A DNA stretch of 64,000 nt from Rhynchopus euleeides (lineage: Eukaryota; Euglenozoa; Diplonemea; Diplonemida; Diplonemidae). The stretch is from contig OY723289.1 of NCBI GenBank assembly GCA_963210315.1, positions 310,001 through 374,000 of the forward strand, read 5' to 3'. The notes beneath the pieces are model-generated. The model was given only the letters and a program-made list of their open reading frames with translations, was not told the DNA's origin and did no database searches. The translations under genes and the position numbers were made by a program. Positions 46,701 through 57,005 of this stretch are shown here, in pieces. The number at the start of each line of letters is the position of its first letter. Position 1 is the stretch's first letter.

Positions 46701-49700
46701 CTACACACCGACACTTGTGCCCGACGACGGAGTAGACCCGTACACCGGGCCCTTGTGCATGTCCACGCACTCAATGTCGCGCAGGGCTTCTTCGATGGAC
46801 AAATCGTCGCGTGTGCGGCGCTGGTGGACCACCACCGCCGCAATCCCGGCACCCACGCACAGCGCCCCGAGCACGCCCACCAGCGCCCACACCCACCCCT
46901 TGTCGGAGGACGTCGACGGCGGGGTGTCCGGCGTGGAGGTCTTGTACGGCAGGGACGCGCCCAGAGTGCGCACCTTGGGGCCGGCCTTGCCGCCCAGCGA
47001 CCCCGTCTGCGCCTGCGTGTCGATCTGCTGCACAGCCTGCACAACTGCGGCCTCCGACGCCCCGGTCACCGCGTAGTCGACGTACAGCTCGTCCTGCTGC
47101 GCCTGCGCCACGTCGGCCAGCACAGACGCGGCGCGCCCTGCAGACAGCAGCCACTGCTGCACAGCGGCACGCTCCTCCGCCAGCAGCTCCATGTTCCAAC
47201 CGTGCGGCACAGGCACGTGTGTGCTGTTGGCCCTCGCCCCGAACCCCCGCACGACGAGGCGGGTGGGGTCCTGCTGCAGCAGTGCCGACGCCGCCAGCAG
47301 CGCCCAGCGCAGACGGCGCAGCACCTTCTTGGGGTTGGCCACGAGCTCCGACAGCAGCCCCTCCACCTTCAGCCGCAGCTCACGCCGTGCCACCCCAGCA
47401 GCGCGCTCCTCTGCCTGGCGCGCCTCGTCCGCACGTGCCTGCTCCGCCAGCCACGCGTCGCTGCACGCCACGCCCTTCCGGTCGCAGCAGTACTCGCGCT
47501 GCCTCGTCCCCATCAGCGCCGCATCCACGTCGCACGTCTGTGCGCACCCCGTGTCCTTCGCACGGCAACACCACGCCTCCTGTGCGGAGCCCCACGTCGT
47601 CGAGGGGGACGCGAAGCACTGGTAGGGAGCAGGACACCCGATGTCGAACAGGCTGCAGCACTGCCCAGCGAAGGTGGTCGCCTTGGCAAAGACCCCGGCC
47701 TGCTCCTCCGCCAGGCAGAGGCGCTGCTGTGCGATGCGGTCAGTGGTCGGCACCGTCACACCCGAGCTGCCAGGGGAGGTGGTGTTCCACTGGTACGAGC
47801 CATTCGGAATGTACGTCGAGTTGTTGGGCGCGTACGTGAACGGGTGGGTAGGGTTCGAAGGTGCAGTCGTGTTCCACTGGTACGAGCCATTCGGAATGTA
47901 CGTCGAGTTGTTGGGTGCGTACGTGAACGGGTGGGTAGGGTTCGAAGGTGCAGTCGTGTTCCACTGGTACGAGCCGTTCGGAATGTACGTCGAGTTGTTG
48001 GGCGCGTACGTGAACGGGTGGGAGGCGTTGGAAGGTGCAGTTGTGTTCCACTGGTACGAGCCGTTCGGAATGTACGTCGAGTTGTTGGGCGCGTACGTGA
48101 ACGGGTGGGTAGGGTTCGAAGGTGCAGTTGTGTTCCACTGGTACGAGCCGTTCGGAATGTACGTCGAGTTGTTGGGTGCGTACGTGAACGGGTGGGTAGG
48201 GTTCGAAGGTGCAGTTGTGTTCCACTGGTACGAGCCGTTCGGAATGTACGTCGAGTTGTTGGGTGCGTACGTGAACGGGTGGGTAGGGTTCGAAGGTGCA
48301 GTCGTGTTCCACTGGTACGAGCCGTTCGGAATGTACGTCGAGTTGTTGGGCGCGTACGTGAACGGGTGGGAGGCGTTGGAAGGTGCAGTTGTGTTCCACT
48401 GGTACGAGCCGTTCGGAATGTACGTCGAGTTGTTGGGTGCGTACGTGAACGGGTGGGTAGGGTTCGAAGGTGCAGTTGTGTTCCACTGGTACGAGCCGTT
48501 CGGAATGTACGTCGAGTTGTTGGGTGCGTACGTGAACGGGTGGGTAGGGTTCGAAGGTGCAGTTGTGTTCCACTGGTACGACCCGTTCGGAATGTACGTC
48601 GAGTTGTTGGGCGCGTACGTGAACGGGTGGGTAGGGTTCGAAGGTGCAGTCGTGTTCCACTGGTACGAGCCGTTCGGAATGTACGTCGAGTTGTTGGGTG
48701 CGTACGTGAACGGGTGGGTAGGGTTCGAAGGTGCAGTTGTGTTCCACTGGTACGACCCGTTCGGAATGTACGTCGAGTTGTTGGGTGCGTACGTGAACGG
48801 GTGGGTAGGGTTCGAAGGTGCAGTTGTGTTCCACTGGTACGAGCCGTTCGGAATGTACGTCGAGTTGTTGGGTGCGTACGTGAACGGGTGGGTAGGGTTC
48901 GAAGGTGCAGTTGTGTTCCACTGGTACGACCCGTTCGGAATGTACGTCGAGTTGTTGGGTGCGTACGTGAACGGGTGGGTAGGGTTCGAAGGTGCAGTCG
49001 TGTTCCACTGGTACGAGCCGTTCGGAATGTACGTCGAGTTGTTGGGCGCGTACGTGAACGGGTGGGTAGGGTTCGAAGGTGCAGTCGTGTTCCACTGGTA
49101 CGAGCCGTTCGGAATGTACGTCGAGTTGTTGGGCGCGTACGTGAACGGGTGGGTAGGGTTCGAAGGTGCAGTCGTGTTCCACTGGTACGAGCCGTTCGGA
49201 ATGTACGTCGAGTTGTTGGGTGCGTACGTCCACGGGTGGGAGGCGTTGGAAGGTGCAGTTGTGTTCCACTGGTACGAGCCGTTCGGAATGTACGTCGAGT
49301 TGTTGGGTGCGTACGTGAACGGGTGGGTAGGGTTCGAAGGTGCAGTTGTGTTCCACTGGTACGAGCCGTTCGGAATGTACGTCGAGTTGTTGGGTGCGTA
49401 CGTGAACGGGTGGGTAGGGTTCGAAGGTGCAGTTGTGTTCCACTGGTACGACCCGTTCGGAATGTACGTCGAGTTGTTGGGTGCGTACGTGAACGGGTGG
49501 GTAGGGTTCGAAGGTGCAGTCGTGTTCCACTGGTACGAGCCGTTCGGAATGTACGTCGAGTTGTTGGGCGCGTACGTGAACGGGTGGGTAGGGTTCGAAG
49601 GTGCAGTCGTGTTCCACTGGTACGAGCCGTTCGGAATGTACGTCGAGTTGTTGGGTGCGTACGTCCACGGGTGGGAGGCGTTGGAAGGTGCAGTTGTGTT

Positions 49701-50165
49701 CCACTGGTACGAGCCGTTCGGAATGTACGTCGAGTTGTTGGGTGCGTACGTGAACGGGTGGGTAGGGTTCGAAGGTGCAGTTGTGTTCCACTGGTACGAC
49801 CCGTTCGGAATGTACGTCGAGTTGTTGGGCGCGTACGTGAACGGGTGGGTAGGGTTCGAAGGTGCAGTTGTGTTCCACTGGTACGAGCCGTTCGGAATGT
49901 ACGTCGAGTTGTTGGGTGCGTCCGTCCACGGGTGGGAGGCGTTGGAAGGTGCAGTTGTGTTCCACTGGTACGAGCCGTTCGGGATGTACGTCGAGTTGTT
50001 GGGTGCGTACGTCCATGTGTTTTTGCCCGGTGGGTCAGGCCCGGTGTTGTTCGGCGGGCCCGTGCCAGCTGGGCCCACCCCGCTCGTGACACTGCTGGCG
50101 CCCTGCACCGGCAGCTGCCGCGCCGCTACCAGAACGGCGCATGATGTGAGGAGTGCTGCACGCAT
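46701..50165 (-). CDS. Type I membrane glycoprotein with 26 tandem 29-residue repeats
   Basis: Single exon, 1154 aa. Residues 1-22 (MRAALLTSCAVLVAARQLPV...) look like a signal peptide. A run of 26 repeats follows; each reads NNSTYIPNGSYQWNTTAPSN then PTHPFTYAP. NNST, NGS and NTT give at least three N-glycosylation sequons per unit, so the region could be very heavily glycosylated. Five units have NASHP in place of NPTHP. After the repeats comes a Cys-rich segment with CC pairs (GQCCSLFDIGC, EAWCCRAK, REYCCDRKG), an Arg-rich helix, and one membrane span (WVWALVGVLGALCVGAGIAA). The cytoplasmic tail is about 45 residues (HQRRTRDDLSIEEALRDIEC). It is likely a cell-surface or cyst-wall protein; the family is not recognised. 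A CAG lies one base before the ATG. Confidence 0.85.
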   Translation of the reverse strand: MRAALLTSCAVLVAARQLPVQGASSVTSGVGPAGTGPPNNTGPDPPGKNTWTYAPNNSTYIPNGSYQWNTTAPSNASHPWTDAPNNSTYIPNGSYQWNTTAPSNPTHPFTYAPNNSTYIPNGSYQWNTTAPSNPTHPFTYAPNNSTYIPNGSYQWNTTAPSNASHPWTYAPNNSTYIPNGSYQWNTTAPSNPTHPFTYAPNNSTYIPNGSYQWNTTAPSNPTHPFTYAPNNSTYIPNGSYQWNTTAPSNPTHPFTYAPNNSTYIPNGSYQWNTTAPSNPTHPFTYAPNNSTYIPNGSYQWNTTAPSNASHPWTYAPNNSTYIPNGSYQWNTTAPSNPTHPFTYAPNNSTYIPNGSYQWNTTAPSNPTHPFTYAPNNSTYIPNGSYQWNTTAPSNPTHPFTYAPNNSTYIPNGSYQWNTTAPSNPTHPFTYAPNNSTYIPNGSYQWNTTAPSNPTHPFTYAPNNSTYIPNGSYQWNTTAPSNPTHPFTYAPNNSTYIPNGSYQWNTTAPSNPTHPFTYAPNNSTYIPNGSYQWNTTAPSNPTHPFTYAPNNSTYIPNGSYQWNTTAPSNPTHPFTYAPNNSTYIPNGSYQWNTTAPSNASHPFTYAPNNSTYIPNGSYQWNTTAPSNPTHPFTYAPNNSTYIPNGSYQWNTTAPSNPTHPFTYAPNNSTYIPNGSYQWNTTAPSNPTHPFTYAPNNSTYIPNGSYQWNTTAPSNASHPFTYAPNNSTYIPNGSYQWNTTAPSNPTHPFTYAPNNSTYIPNGSYQWNTTAPSNPTHPFTYAPNNSTYIPNGSYQWNTTSPGSSGVTVPTTDRIAQQRLCLAEEQAGVFAKATTFAGQCCSLFDIGCPAPYQCFASPSTTWGSAQEAWCCRAKDTGCAQTCDVDAALMGTRQREYCCDRKGVACSDAWLAEQARADEARQAEERAAGVARRELRLKVEGLLSELVANPKKVLRRLRWALLAASALLQQDPTRLVVRGFGARANSTHVPVPHGWNMELLAEERAAVQQWLLSAGRAASVLADVAQAQQDELYVDYAVTGASEAAVVQAVQQIDTQAQTGSLGGKAGPKVRTLGASLPYKTSTPDTPPSTSSDKGWVWALVGVLGALCVGAGIAAVVVHQRRTRDDLSIEEALRDIECVDMHKGPVYGSTPSSGTSVGV
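47782..50013 (-). repeat. 87-bp tandem repeat array, 26 units
   Basis: The period is exactly 87 bp: the same GTGTTCCACTGG anchor recurs from 47782 to 49957 at multiples of 87. Units are nearly identical; many differences are synonymous (GGC or GGG for Gly), and most others define a second unit type. It encodes the repeat region of the 46.7-50.2 kb glycoprotein. Confidence 0.95.
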
Positions 50166-50194
50166 TCTGCTGTGTGAGCCTGGTGGACGGTGGT

Positions 50195-50275
50195 GTATGA
50201 CTCAGAGGCGGCTGTGCACAAACCCTCCCAGGGATTGCCATCATGCCTGCTGAGGGCAGGGGGGGGGGGCGTGCA
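50195..50275 (+). repeat. Direct repeat flanking a decayed frame, left copy
   Basis: Reads TGACTCAGAGGCGGCTG, CAAACCCTCCCAGGGATTGC and CATGCCTG followed by GAGGGCAGGGGGGG. The matching copy lies at 51139-51222 in the same orientation, about 940 bp away, on the other side of the frame at 50333-51049. Confidence 0.6.
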
Positions 50276-50332
50276 CATAATAATATTATCCATACTCAGT
50301 CCTCTTCGTGGTAATTTACCCCCCCCCCCTAA

Positions 50333-51049
50333 ATTTCCTCGGGGAGTGTGGGCGTGGACACCGACGATACTGACAATATCGTCGTCGGTGTGTCGAAAGA
50401 TGGCTGGCAGCACGCCACCAACCGCGACGACTCTCTGGGGTCAATTTTTGTGGAGCCACAGACCCCTGCCATCTTGTTACTCGACAATCACCACTTGTTC
50501 CAGGACGAAAAATAATTGGATGCACTATTCACCCGTATACAACACACACTATCACAAATATGCGACGAGGAGGATGCGGCCGACTTGGACTCCTCCTTCG
50601 TAAGAAGGCGAAGAAGAGGAGGAGGCAGAGGAGTATCAGGTCTGGCAGCCGAATCACTTGTGCCTGCACCAATGGGCGAAACGGACGTACAAAGGGTGCT
50701 GTGGTAGAGCTCGGAGCAGGCACAGGCCACCGCTAAGGGCAGCCACCTCCGTGCCCCCACCGCTTCGCGGTGTGCAGCCCTTGTGAAAGCACCCCACCTG
50801 AAAGCAGCGAAGTCACCAGAAGCCTCCGCCGGAATCTCCAACTCCTTCCTCTCCGGGGTCTAGAGCCTCCCCTTTAACGGGGGAGGGAGGAACACCGTGC
50901 TCGGGGAGGGCTACTGGCTGGCCCAGTCAGATGTTGACTTTGGTGTCAACCTCGTGTCTGTGCGATCTGCTGTCAAGTTCATAGGATCTTTTTCCTACGA
51001 CCACTTCGACCTTCAGTTCTTCCCAGGAAAAAAGTTCGTGCCGTGGTGA
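50333..51049 (+). pseudogene. Decayed plus-strand coding frame with three in-frame stops
   Basis: One reading frame stays coherent for 717 bp apart from a TAA and two TAG codons. It reads TDDTDNIVVGVSKDGWQHAT, SIFVEPQTPAILLLDNHHLF, a basic RRRRRGGGRG stretch, ALVKAPHLKAAKSPEASAG and finally VLGEGYWLAQSDVDFGVNLV and FIGSFSYDHFDLQFFPGKKF before a TGA. Composition and hydrophobic patterning look like protein, but I recognise no family. It lies between two 80-bp direct repeats, so it may be the body of a dead mobile element. Confidence 0.4.
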
Positions 51050-51138
51050 CGTGTGGTGAACCTGCAAAAATCCTCCCATGCAGGTAATCACTGGGTTCTG
51101 TGTGTGTGTTTCTGTGACACCTGACCTCGTGGTCGGTT

Positions 51139-51222
51139 GTGTGACTCAGAGGCTGCTGGCGCAAACCCTCGCAGGGATTGCCAACATGCCTGGGGAGGGC
51201 AGGGGGGGCGTGCGCACATCAA
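51139..51222 (+). repeat. Direct repeat flanking a decayed frame, right copy
   Basis: Reads TGACTCAGAGGCTGCTG, CAAACCCTCGCAGGGATTGC and CATGCCTG followed by GGGAGGGCAGGGGGG. It matches 50195-50275 with a few substitutions. Confidence 0.6.
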
Positions 51223-51559
51223 CAATCAAGCATTCCGGGCGACGGACGAGGGAGGAGGGCGAGGGGGGAGGCGGCTTTTCGATGTGGTTCGAATACTTCT
51301 GATCCCCGAGTGCTCCCCCCCAACCCCTGCACTGGAAAGCGCAAGGAGGAGAAAATTTTGTTTGTGTGCTAAATCCGGGCACAATAACAGCAACTCCGCA
51401 GCCTGATGAGGAGGTTGAATTTGTACCGACAGGTTCCCTGTTGTGGTAAGAAAGAGCCACCGCAGTCGCAGCGGTGGGGTAAGGCTGGGAACGGGACGCA
51501 CCCCACACACGAGATGAAGGCATCACACCCGACCCCAACCCATCCACCCACTGCCATGT

Positions 51560-54500
51560 CTATGTCGATATCATCGGCTGCCTTGCCCTTTCCATCGAGA
51601 GGCGTGATCGGTGCCGCGTCGACATCACCTCCAGCGCCCTGAGCGCCTTCCTGTGGTTCGCCACAACCGACAGCAGCCGCGACGCCACCGCCGGGGTCAG
51701 CAGAGAGAACACCACCGGCGTGTCCTCCCCCCCTGGCCGGTCCGCCCCCTCTGCATTCCGCCCCACCCCGCTCAGCAGCGCCTTCGCCTCGCGCGACTGC
51801 GCCTCCCCCACGATAAACCTCACAACAGGCGAGGTAAAGCTCAGCGACATCCTCGGCGGGAGACGCTTCTTATGCATCACCTTCAGCGACTGCGGTGAGG
51901 ACTCGATGGTGCTGATGTGCGTGAGATACCCCACTGGGTCCAGCAGGTGCGACACCAACGCGTTTGTCTCATGCAGAACTGCCTTGCCTGTCTCTGTCTC
52001 GCAGAAGAGGGGAAAACAGAGCGTCAACAGAGCCTCTGACACCACACGCACACCCAGGATTGTGACGGGGATGTCAAAGGTGTAGTGCGCCCGCCTCCGC
52101 TTCCGCAGCAGGATGTCGAGCATCCGTTGGTAGACGTCGACAAACCTTTCGTCAAAATTCTGCGCCTCACGCTTTGTCGCAACCTCCGGAACTGTGGGCG
52201 CGATGAGGGACCAATACACAAAGTTCATGAAGCGGAGCTCGAAGTCCACAAACATATCACCCTGCAGTTCGCGAGAAAGCCCGTCCACCCTCTCCGCCAT
52301 CGAGGCCTTCGACGACACGCCTGTCAAGAGATAGTCCGACAGAGGCACCCCGTTGTGCATGGTGGCATCCCCACCGTCTCCTCCGGGGGAGGTGCGCTGT
52401 TGCGGCGGCATGTCGTCGGGTGAGCCCTCCCGAGCTGCCCCCCGCCCCACCCTCTCCCGGTCTCCCCAAGTTGCGCCCTCACCCCGTTGGGCCGAAGGGG
52501 TGCGGGGGGATTTCCGGGAGAACCCTGCGGCGGGCCGCCCGCCGGCGGCACCCCTCTGCCTCTGGGTGGGGCGCTGCCCCTGCGCGCCCCCCGCCTGCTG
52601 CTGGCAGAACTTCTCCATCGCGTTCCCCGCGCTCCCGGAGCTGGTTGCAGCGGCGGCAGCTGCGGCGGCGCCACCTCCTCCCTGCGCCCAGAACGACTGG
52701 AAGGGAAACCCCTCCACGAAGTTGTAGAAAAAATTCCGGATCTGCGGCTCCGAAACCCCCGGCGGAGTCGACACCTCCTTCAGCACCGCCTGGGAATACC
52801 CCTGGGGGTTCTGGGCGCTGTGCCCCTCCCCCGCACCCCCGTCGGCGCCTCCACCACCACCGCCGCCACCACCACCCCCGACAGCCCTCTGCTTCCTCTC
52901 AAAGCCTGGCTTGAAGCGGGGAGCCCCTGTGGAACGCAAACCACCACCTCCACCACCCTTCCCGTCGTTCCTCGCAGCCACGCCCGGGGCAGGGCTCCGG
53001 TATCCCCCCTGGGGGGGGAGGGGGGGGCGTCCCGTCTGGTGCTGCTTCTGTCTGATGTCTCTGCCTGCGGCAGAGGGTGAGCTGTGTTGCCCCGGCTTGC
53101 CGTGGGGTCCCCCGCCTGCGGCAGCCCTGGAGTGGTGTGGGGCGGACCCGTCGGCAACAGCGCCTGCGGCGTCGAGATCTGGGTGGAACTGCAGGGTGTC
53201 CAGATCCCCGTCCGCCGCCCGCTGCTCGAGGGCCGCCTTCAGGGCAGCCGTGTCCGACTCGGAGAGGTTCTCCCCATCAACTTGCCTCCTCAGGAGATGC
53301 AGCAGGTTGTCCTGCAGCTGCAGCTTCTGCGACGTCAGCTCCCGCTCCGCCTTCCCAGGGGGCATCCCTCGGAGCGACCCCATCTCCTCCTCCGATGGAT
53401 CGCTGTACGCCCCGTCACTCCCCTCGTCACTCCCGCTCGATGGGTCGGAATGCGCGCTGCCACTCCTGCTCTTCGCCTTCCGCTTCGCCGAGCTGTCAGG
53501 GCATCCCCCTGGAAGGGCATGCCCCTTCTGAGCCCTCCGCCCCTGCCGCGACCCCCTCTGGTCGTGAATCAGAGCCGCCCGCTTGGCAACCGCGTCGTGC
53601 CTCCCCTGCATGTTGAAGGGGAAGATGTACGAATCCTTATAAGAGTCATACTCCCTCAGCCGCGCCCCACGCTTGTTTGGCTCCTCCCCATCCGCGGCAC
53701 CGCCCCCCCCGGGGGGGTCGCTCGGGACTGCCTCCCCGCCGCTGTGGTGGTGTGCCCCACCCTCCTTTTGGCCTGCACCGTTGTCGTGGTGCTGGTCGGA
53801 ACCCAGGAGGCCCTCGCCTAACTCCTCAAAGGGGATGTACTGCGGGTCGTATGCTGAGAAATTTGCCTTGGGGTGCTTCTGGTTGGGCTTGATGATGATA
53901 TAGTTCTTCTTTTCGTGCTTCGACAACCCGGGGTGGAAGACCTGCTGCACTTTACACTTCTCCAGGGGGATGTGCTTGCTGAGGAGCTGCAGGTTGGCGG
54001 GGTTGGGCGAGACGCCCAGCTTCTCGAGATACCTCGCAGCATACTCAACAGCAAGCGACTTGTCGTTATGAACAGAAAGCGTCTTCACCCTGTCATTCGC
54101 AAGAGGGATAATAATCTCGATAGGCTTGTCCTGCTCCCGCTTCTTCGAGGCGGTTCGCCGGCTCTGCTGGACAGCCCCCGTCCGCCGTGTCTTCTCCGCC
54201 TGCTGGCTGGCCTGCGCGCCAGGGAGGTGTGCACCCTTCTCCTGCTTCTCACCCTGCGCCCCCGGGGGCTTGTGTATCATCCCGACCTTCTTCAGCTCCA
54301 ACCCCTTAAACACCTGGGCTGTCTTGTCGTGAAGAGTCCCATCTCGCTTGGGCCCCTGCAGCGTGAGGATCGCCTGCGTCCGTTTATACTTCATCAGCTC
54401 CTCTGGGTCATCGAGGGCGGCCAGCTCGTCCGACGCCTTCTCGCTGCTGTTGTGCTCCTGGTGGAGCTGGTTGATCAGCTGCATCCTGTCCTTCCACCCG

Positions 54501-54562
54501 CAGGCGGAGGAGGTGGTGGCGTTGGCCATGCCTGCCGCCCCCCCGGTGCTGTTTGGGTTCAT
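51560..54562 (-). CDS. Unknown large protein with Gly/Ala-rich linkers, 1000 aa
   Basis: Single-exon frame from the ATG at 54562 (MNPNSTGGAAGMANATT); the frame is open to 54700, but that part looks like leader. Residues about 140-225 include a compact stretch, KPIEIIIPLANDRVKTLSVH then AVEYAARYLEKLGVSPNPAN, that could be a small ubiquitin-like or nucleic-acid-binding fold. Then come long disordered parts with poly-Gly (13 residues), poly-Ala, Ser/Asp clusters and a helix, LQLQDNLLHLLRRQVDGENL. The last 230 residues are ordered and hydrophobic-patterned (FELRFMNFVYWSLIAPTVPE, YTFDIPVTILGVRVVSEAL) with no membrane anchor. The C-terminus is Arg-rich. No family recognised. A 3' intron near the end cannot be excluded, because GAG-GTGATG precedes the last 18 codons. 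Confidence 0.65.
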   Translation of the reverse strand: MNPNSTGGAAGMANATTSSACGWKDRMQLINQLHQEHNSSEKASDELAALDDPEELMKYKRTQAILTLQGPKRDGTLHDKTAQVFKGLELKKVGMIHKPPGAQGEKQEKGAHLPGAQASQQAEKTRRTGAVQQSRRTASKKREQDKPIEIIIPLANDRVKTLSVHNDKSLAVEYAARYLEKLGVSPNPANLQLLSKHIPLEKCKVQQVFHPGLSKHEKKNYIIIKPNQKHPKANFSAYDPQYIPFEELGEGLLGSDQHHDNGAGQKEGGAHHHSGGEAVPSDPPGGGGAADGEEPNKRGARLREYDSYKDSYIFPFNMQGRHDAVAKRAALIHDQRGSRQGRRAQKGHALPGGCPDSSAKRKAKSRSGSAHSDPSSGSDEGSDGAYSDPSEEEMGSLRGMPPGKAERELTSQKLQLQDNLLHLLRRQVDGENLSESDTAALKAALEQRAADGDLDTLQFHPDLDAAGAVADGSAPHHSRAAAGGGPHGKPGQHSSPSAAGRDIRQKQHQTGRPPLPPQGGYRSPAPGVAARNDGKGGGGGGLRSTGAPRFKPGFERKQRAVGGGGGGGGGGGADGGAGEGHSAQNPQGYSQAVLKEVSTPPGVSEPQIRNFFYNFVEGFPFQSFWAQGGGGAAAAAAAATSSGSAGNAMEKFCQQQAGGAQGQRPTQRQRGAAGGRPAAGFSRKSPRTPSAQRGEGATWGDRERVGRGAAREGSPDDMPPQQRTSPGGDGGDATMHNGVPLSDYLLTGVSSKASMAERVDGLSRELQGDMFVDFELRFMNFVYWSLIAPTVPEVATKREAQNFDERFVDVYQRMLDILLRKRRRAHYTFDIPVTILGVRVVSEALLTLCFPLFCETETGKAVLHETNALVSHLLDPVGYLTHISTIESSPQSLKVMHKKRLPPRMSLSFTSPVVRFIVGEAQSREAKALLSGVGRNAEGADRPGGEDTPVVFSLLTPAVASRLLSVVANHRKALRALEVMSTRHRSRLSMERARQPMIST

Positions 54563-54849
54563 CACAGCGCTGCGGTGCAGCACGCCTCCACTGGGGGGCA
54601 GGGCATAAAGAAAGGGGGTGGGGTGGATGTGCTGCGAGGTGGTGCGGTGGAAATCACGTTGTGTGGTATTGCACTGCATATATGTAGAGAGCTGCGACAT
54701 TCACCCAGCTAAACGGGAGAAGACGCAGACAAGGCCACAGTGAGGGGCATATGCAGGCCATCGGGTGGTGAGGGGGAGGGAGGGGATGGCAAATGAAACC
54801 CCCCGGGCGTCCCTGCATTCAAACTTCCTTAGAACACGGTGGGCTAATG

Positions 54850-55257
54850 AAAAAGTGATCACTATTTTGTGCACTATAAATTGCCACTATATAGTGACAA
54901 CTTACTGAACACATAGTACTATATGGAAATGGGATAGTGACTAATGTTTCCGACTCACTCGACACATACTGGACACAATCTAAATTATAGTGGACACATA
55001 GTGACAAATAGTGGACATGTCAACTATTATAGTCGACATGTAAGTAAAATAGTCGCATGTCCACTATAATAGTGACTATAATAGTGGACATGCGACTATT
55101 ATAGTCACTATAATAGTCGACATGTCACTAAAATAGTGACTATTATAGTGGACATGCGACTATAATAGTCACTATTATAGTCGACATGTCGACTATTATA
55201 GTCGACATGCGACTATAATAGTCGCACGTGCCACTATGAGACCACTATAATAGTCGA
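54850..55257. repeat. Subterminal palindrome array, left
   Basis: About 400 bp of overlapping ACTATTATAGT, GTCGACATG and CATGTCGAC units, with many perfect palindromes such as GTCGACATGTCGAC. It mirrors the right array and may bind a transposase or form hairpins. Confidence 0.7.
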
Positions 55258-55264
55258 CATGTAT

Positions 55265-55857
55265 AGGGGGACCCTTTTCGATTTTTTTTTCGGATGGGTC
55301 CATTTTGCACGTTTGAGCCCAATTTCGAAGGAATTTTTGAGTTTTGAGCCTGTTTTGAGGCCTAAAACGCGCTAAAACGGCCCCGCGAGTTTGGCGTTTG
55401 CCAAAATCTGGTCCTTGTGGTCTGGAACCTTTCATTTTCGAAGGAAATCGTCGAAAAACTGAGACCTTCGATCCTGGCATCACACAGACGGCCCCAAAAA
55501 ATGAAGCACACGAAGTTTGGGTCATTTCGTGGGCGAAGTACAGACGTGTGTCGAAATTGACATGTTGTTACCAGTATGTCAAAAGAGTGAATACAAAGAG
55601 CAATGTTCTTGACATTGCTCAGAACCATGGCTGATTCTTCAGCTATTTAAAATAACCCCGACCCCGACCCTGCCCGGCCCCGGCCCTTCCCTGTGCAAGC
55701 TCGTGCCCCCACCCATCGCATTGCTCCCTTGTTGCCTTGCTTTGCGCTGCTTTTCTTTTTCAGAATTTTCAGATTTTTAAAGTTCAAGACGGAGTGCTTT
55801 TTTGCCGAAAGTTTAGGTGACCCGATGATGGGGATGCAGCACCCCGAGGGTCTTACC
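55265..55857 (+). repeat. Dispersed ~0.6-kb repeat, copy B (uninterrupted)
   Basis: Starts AGGGGGACCCTTTTCG and ends CCCCGAGGGTCTTACCT. It matches 8385-8493 joined to 9556-10005, at moderate divergence. At the position of the TTAA insertion in copy A it reads CGCGCTAAAACGG with no insert. No coding frame. Confidence 0.65.
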
Positions 55858-56877
55858 TACCGGGCGGTTGGGGGGCGGTGGGGCAGGGCAACTTTGGGTG
55901 CAGATTTACGTACACAAAGCGGCGTGAGACTGTGCATGTCAGCGGCCTTGCGTGGTGGCCCCCCTAGGTGACTATGTTCGGATGTCTGGGAATGGAATGA
56001 AAACCCCCATATGGCTGCCTGCGCCCTTGTGGAATTAGAGGTGGTCGGGAATCGGTCAGAAACCAGTACTCCTGCTGGCGCTCGTCGTGTGTGTGGAGCA
56101 TCTGTAGACGCCCGGCAACTCAGCCATCTTGCCCCCGCGCAAGCTCTGCCTGGCCGTGGAAGAGGATGACACACGGTCTGAATCTGGACTCTCTCTCGTG
56201 GTGGCACCGAATAACTGTGACTCTAGGTGACTCCACATAAACATACTCCCACTGGTCTGTGGCAAAGGGAGAATGACTATATGCCTTGAGAGAGAGACCT
56301 CCGGCCTGAAAGGACAAGCATGAAAAGCCGGAATAGATCAGATAGAGTACAGACTCAGGTGCACGAACCGATCCTTCGGCAGCTACCTGCTTGGTTTGCT
56401 GGTGTATGGTTGAGCGCTGCTTGTGTACGTAAATTTTGCTTATATGAACACTCCGCCTTCACCAAAGGTGAAGAACTTCCCAAGACAAGCGGTGTGGCAC
56501 CCCCTGTGGTGTTGCGCCCCTTTGGACATCGGCCCCAGCGGTAACCCGCAGGTTGTTGTTTCTTCAAAGAAACACGTCGATTCTGTCCCCCACAGCAGGG
56601 TTTTCCCTGCTTACCCATGGATGTTTTCTCATTATTATTATAACAGTTGATACAATACACTAGCTCGGCAAATGCCTGGAGCGCCACTGGGAAGGTGTGT
56701 GCCGACATATAGCTCGGCACACGCCTGAAGCGCCACCGTGACGACATATTCGTCTCTGCTGAAGCACTCCGCTACACAGGGGGCTTCCGGTTCCTGTCCA
56801 TGCAGAGGTTCTCAAGGCAGATAATGCCGAGACTTGTGGTGCGCTCTCGTTTGTTGATCGAGGGTCAACCCAGTGAC

Positions 56878-57005
56878 GAAAAATGTGGAACGGCATGCTG
56901 CCCGTTTCTTCATTTTTCACCTTGCGTTGCAAGGGGGTCGCCCTCACGAGGGAAAAATGTGGAACGGCATGCTGCCCGTTTACTCATTTTTACCTTGGGA
57001 TCACC
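56878..57005 (+). repeat. GGAACGGCATGCTGCCCG repeat pair, copy B
   Basis: Two copies of the motif at 56888 and 56962, each followed by CATTTTT and ACCTT. Equivalent to 11051-11170. Confidence 0.6.

Noticed and set aside
46644-50144. Plus-strand open frame of 1166 codons over the repeat array
   Set aside because: It mirrors the minus-strand glycoprotein gene. It lacks a signal peptide or any domain, and its repeat text (VPLVRAVRNVRRVVG) is a by-product of the 87-bp period.
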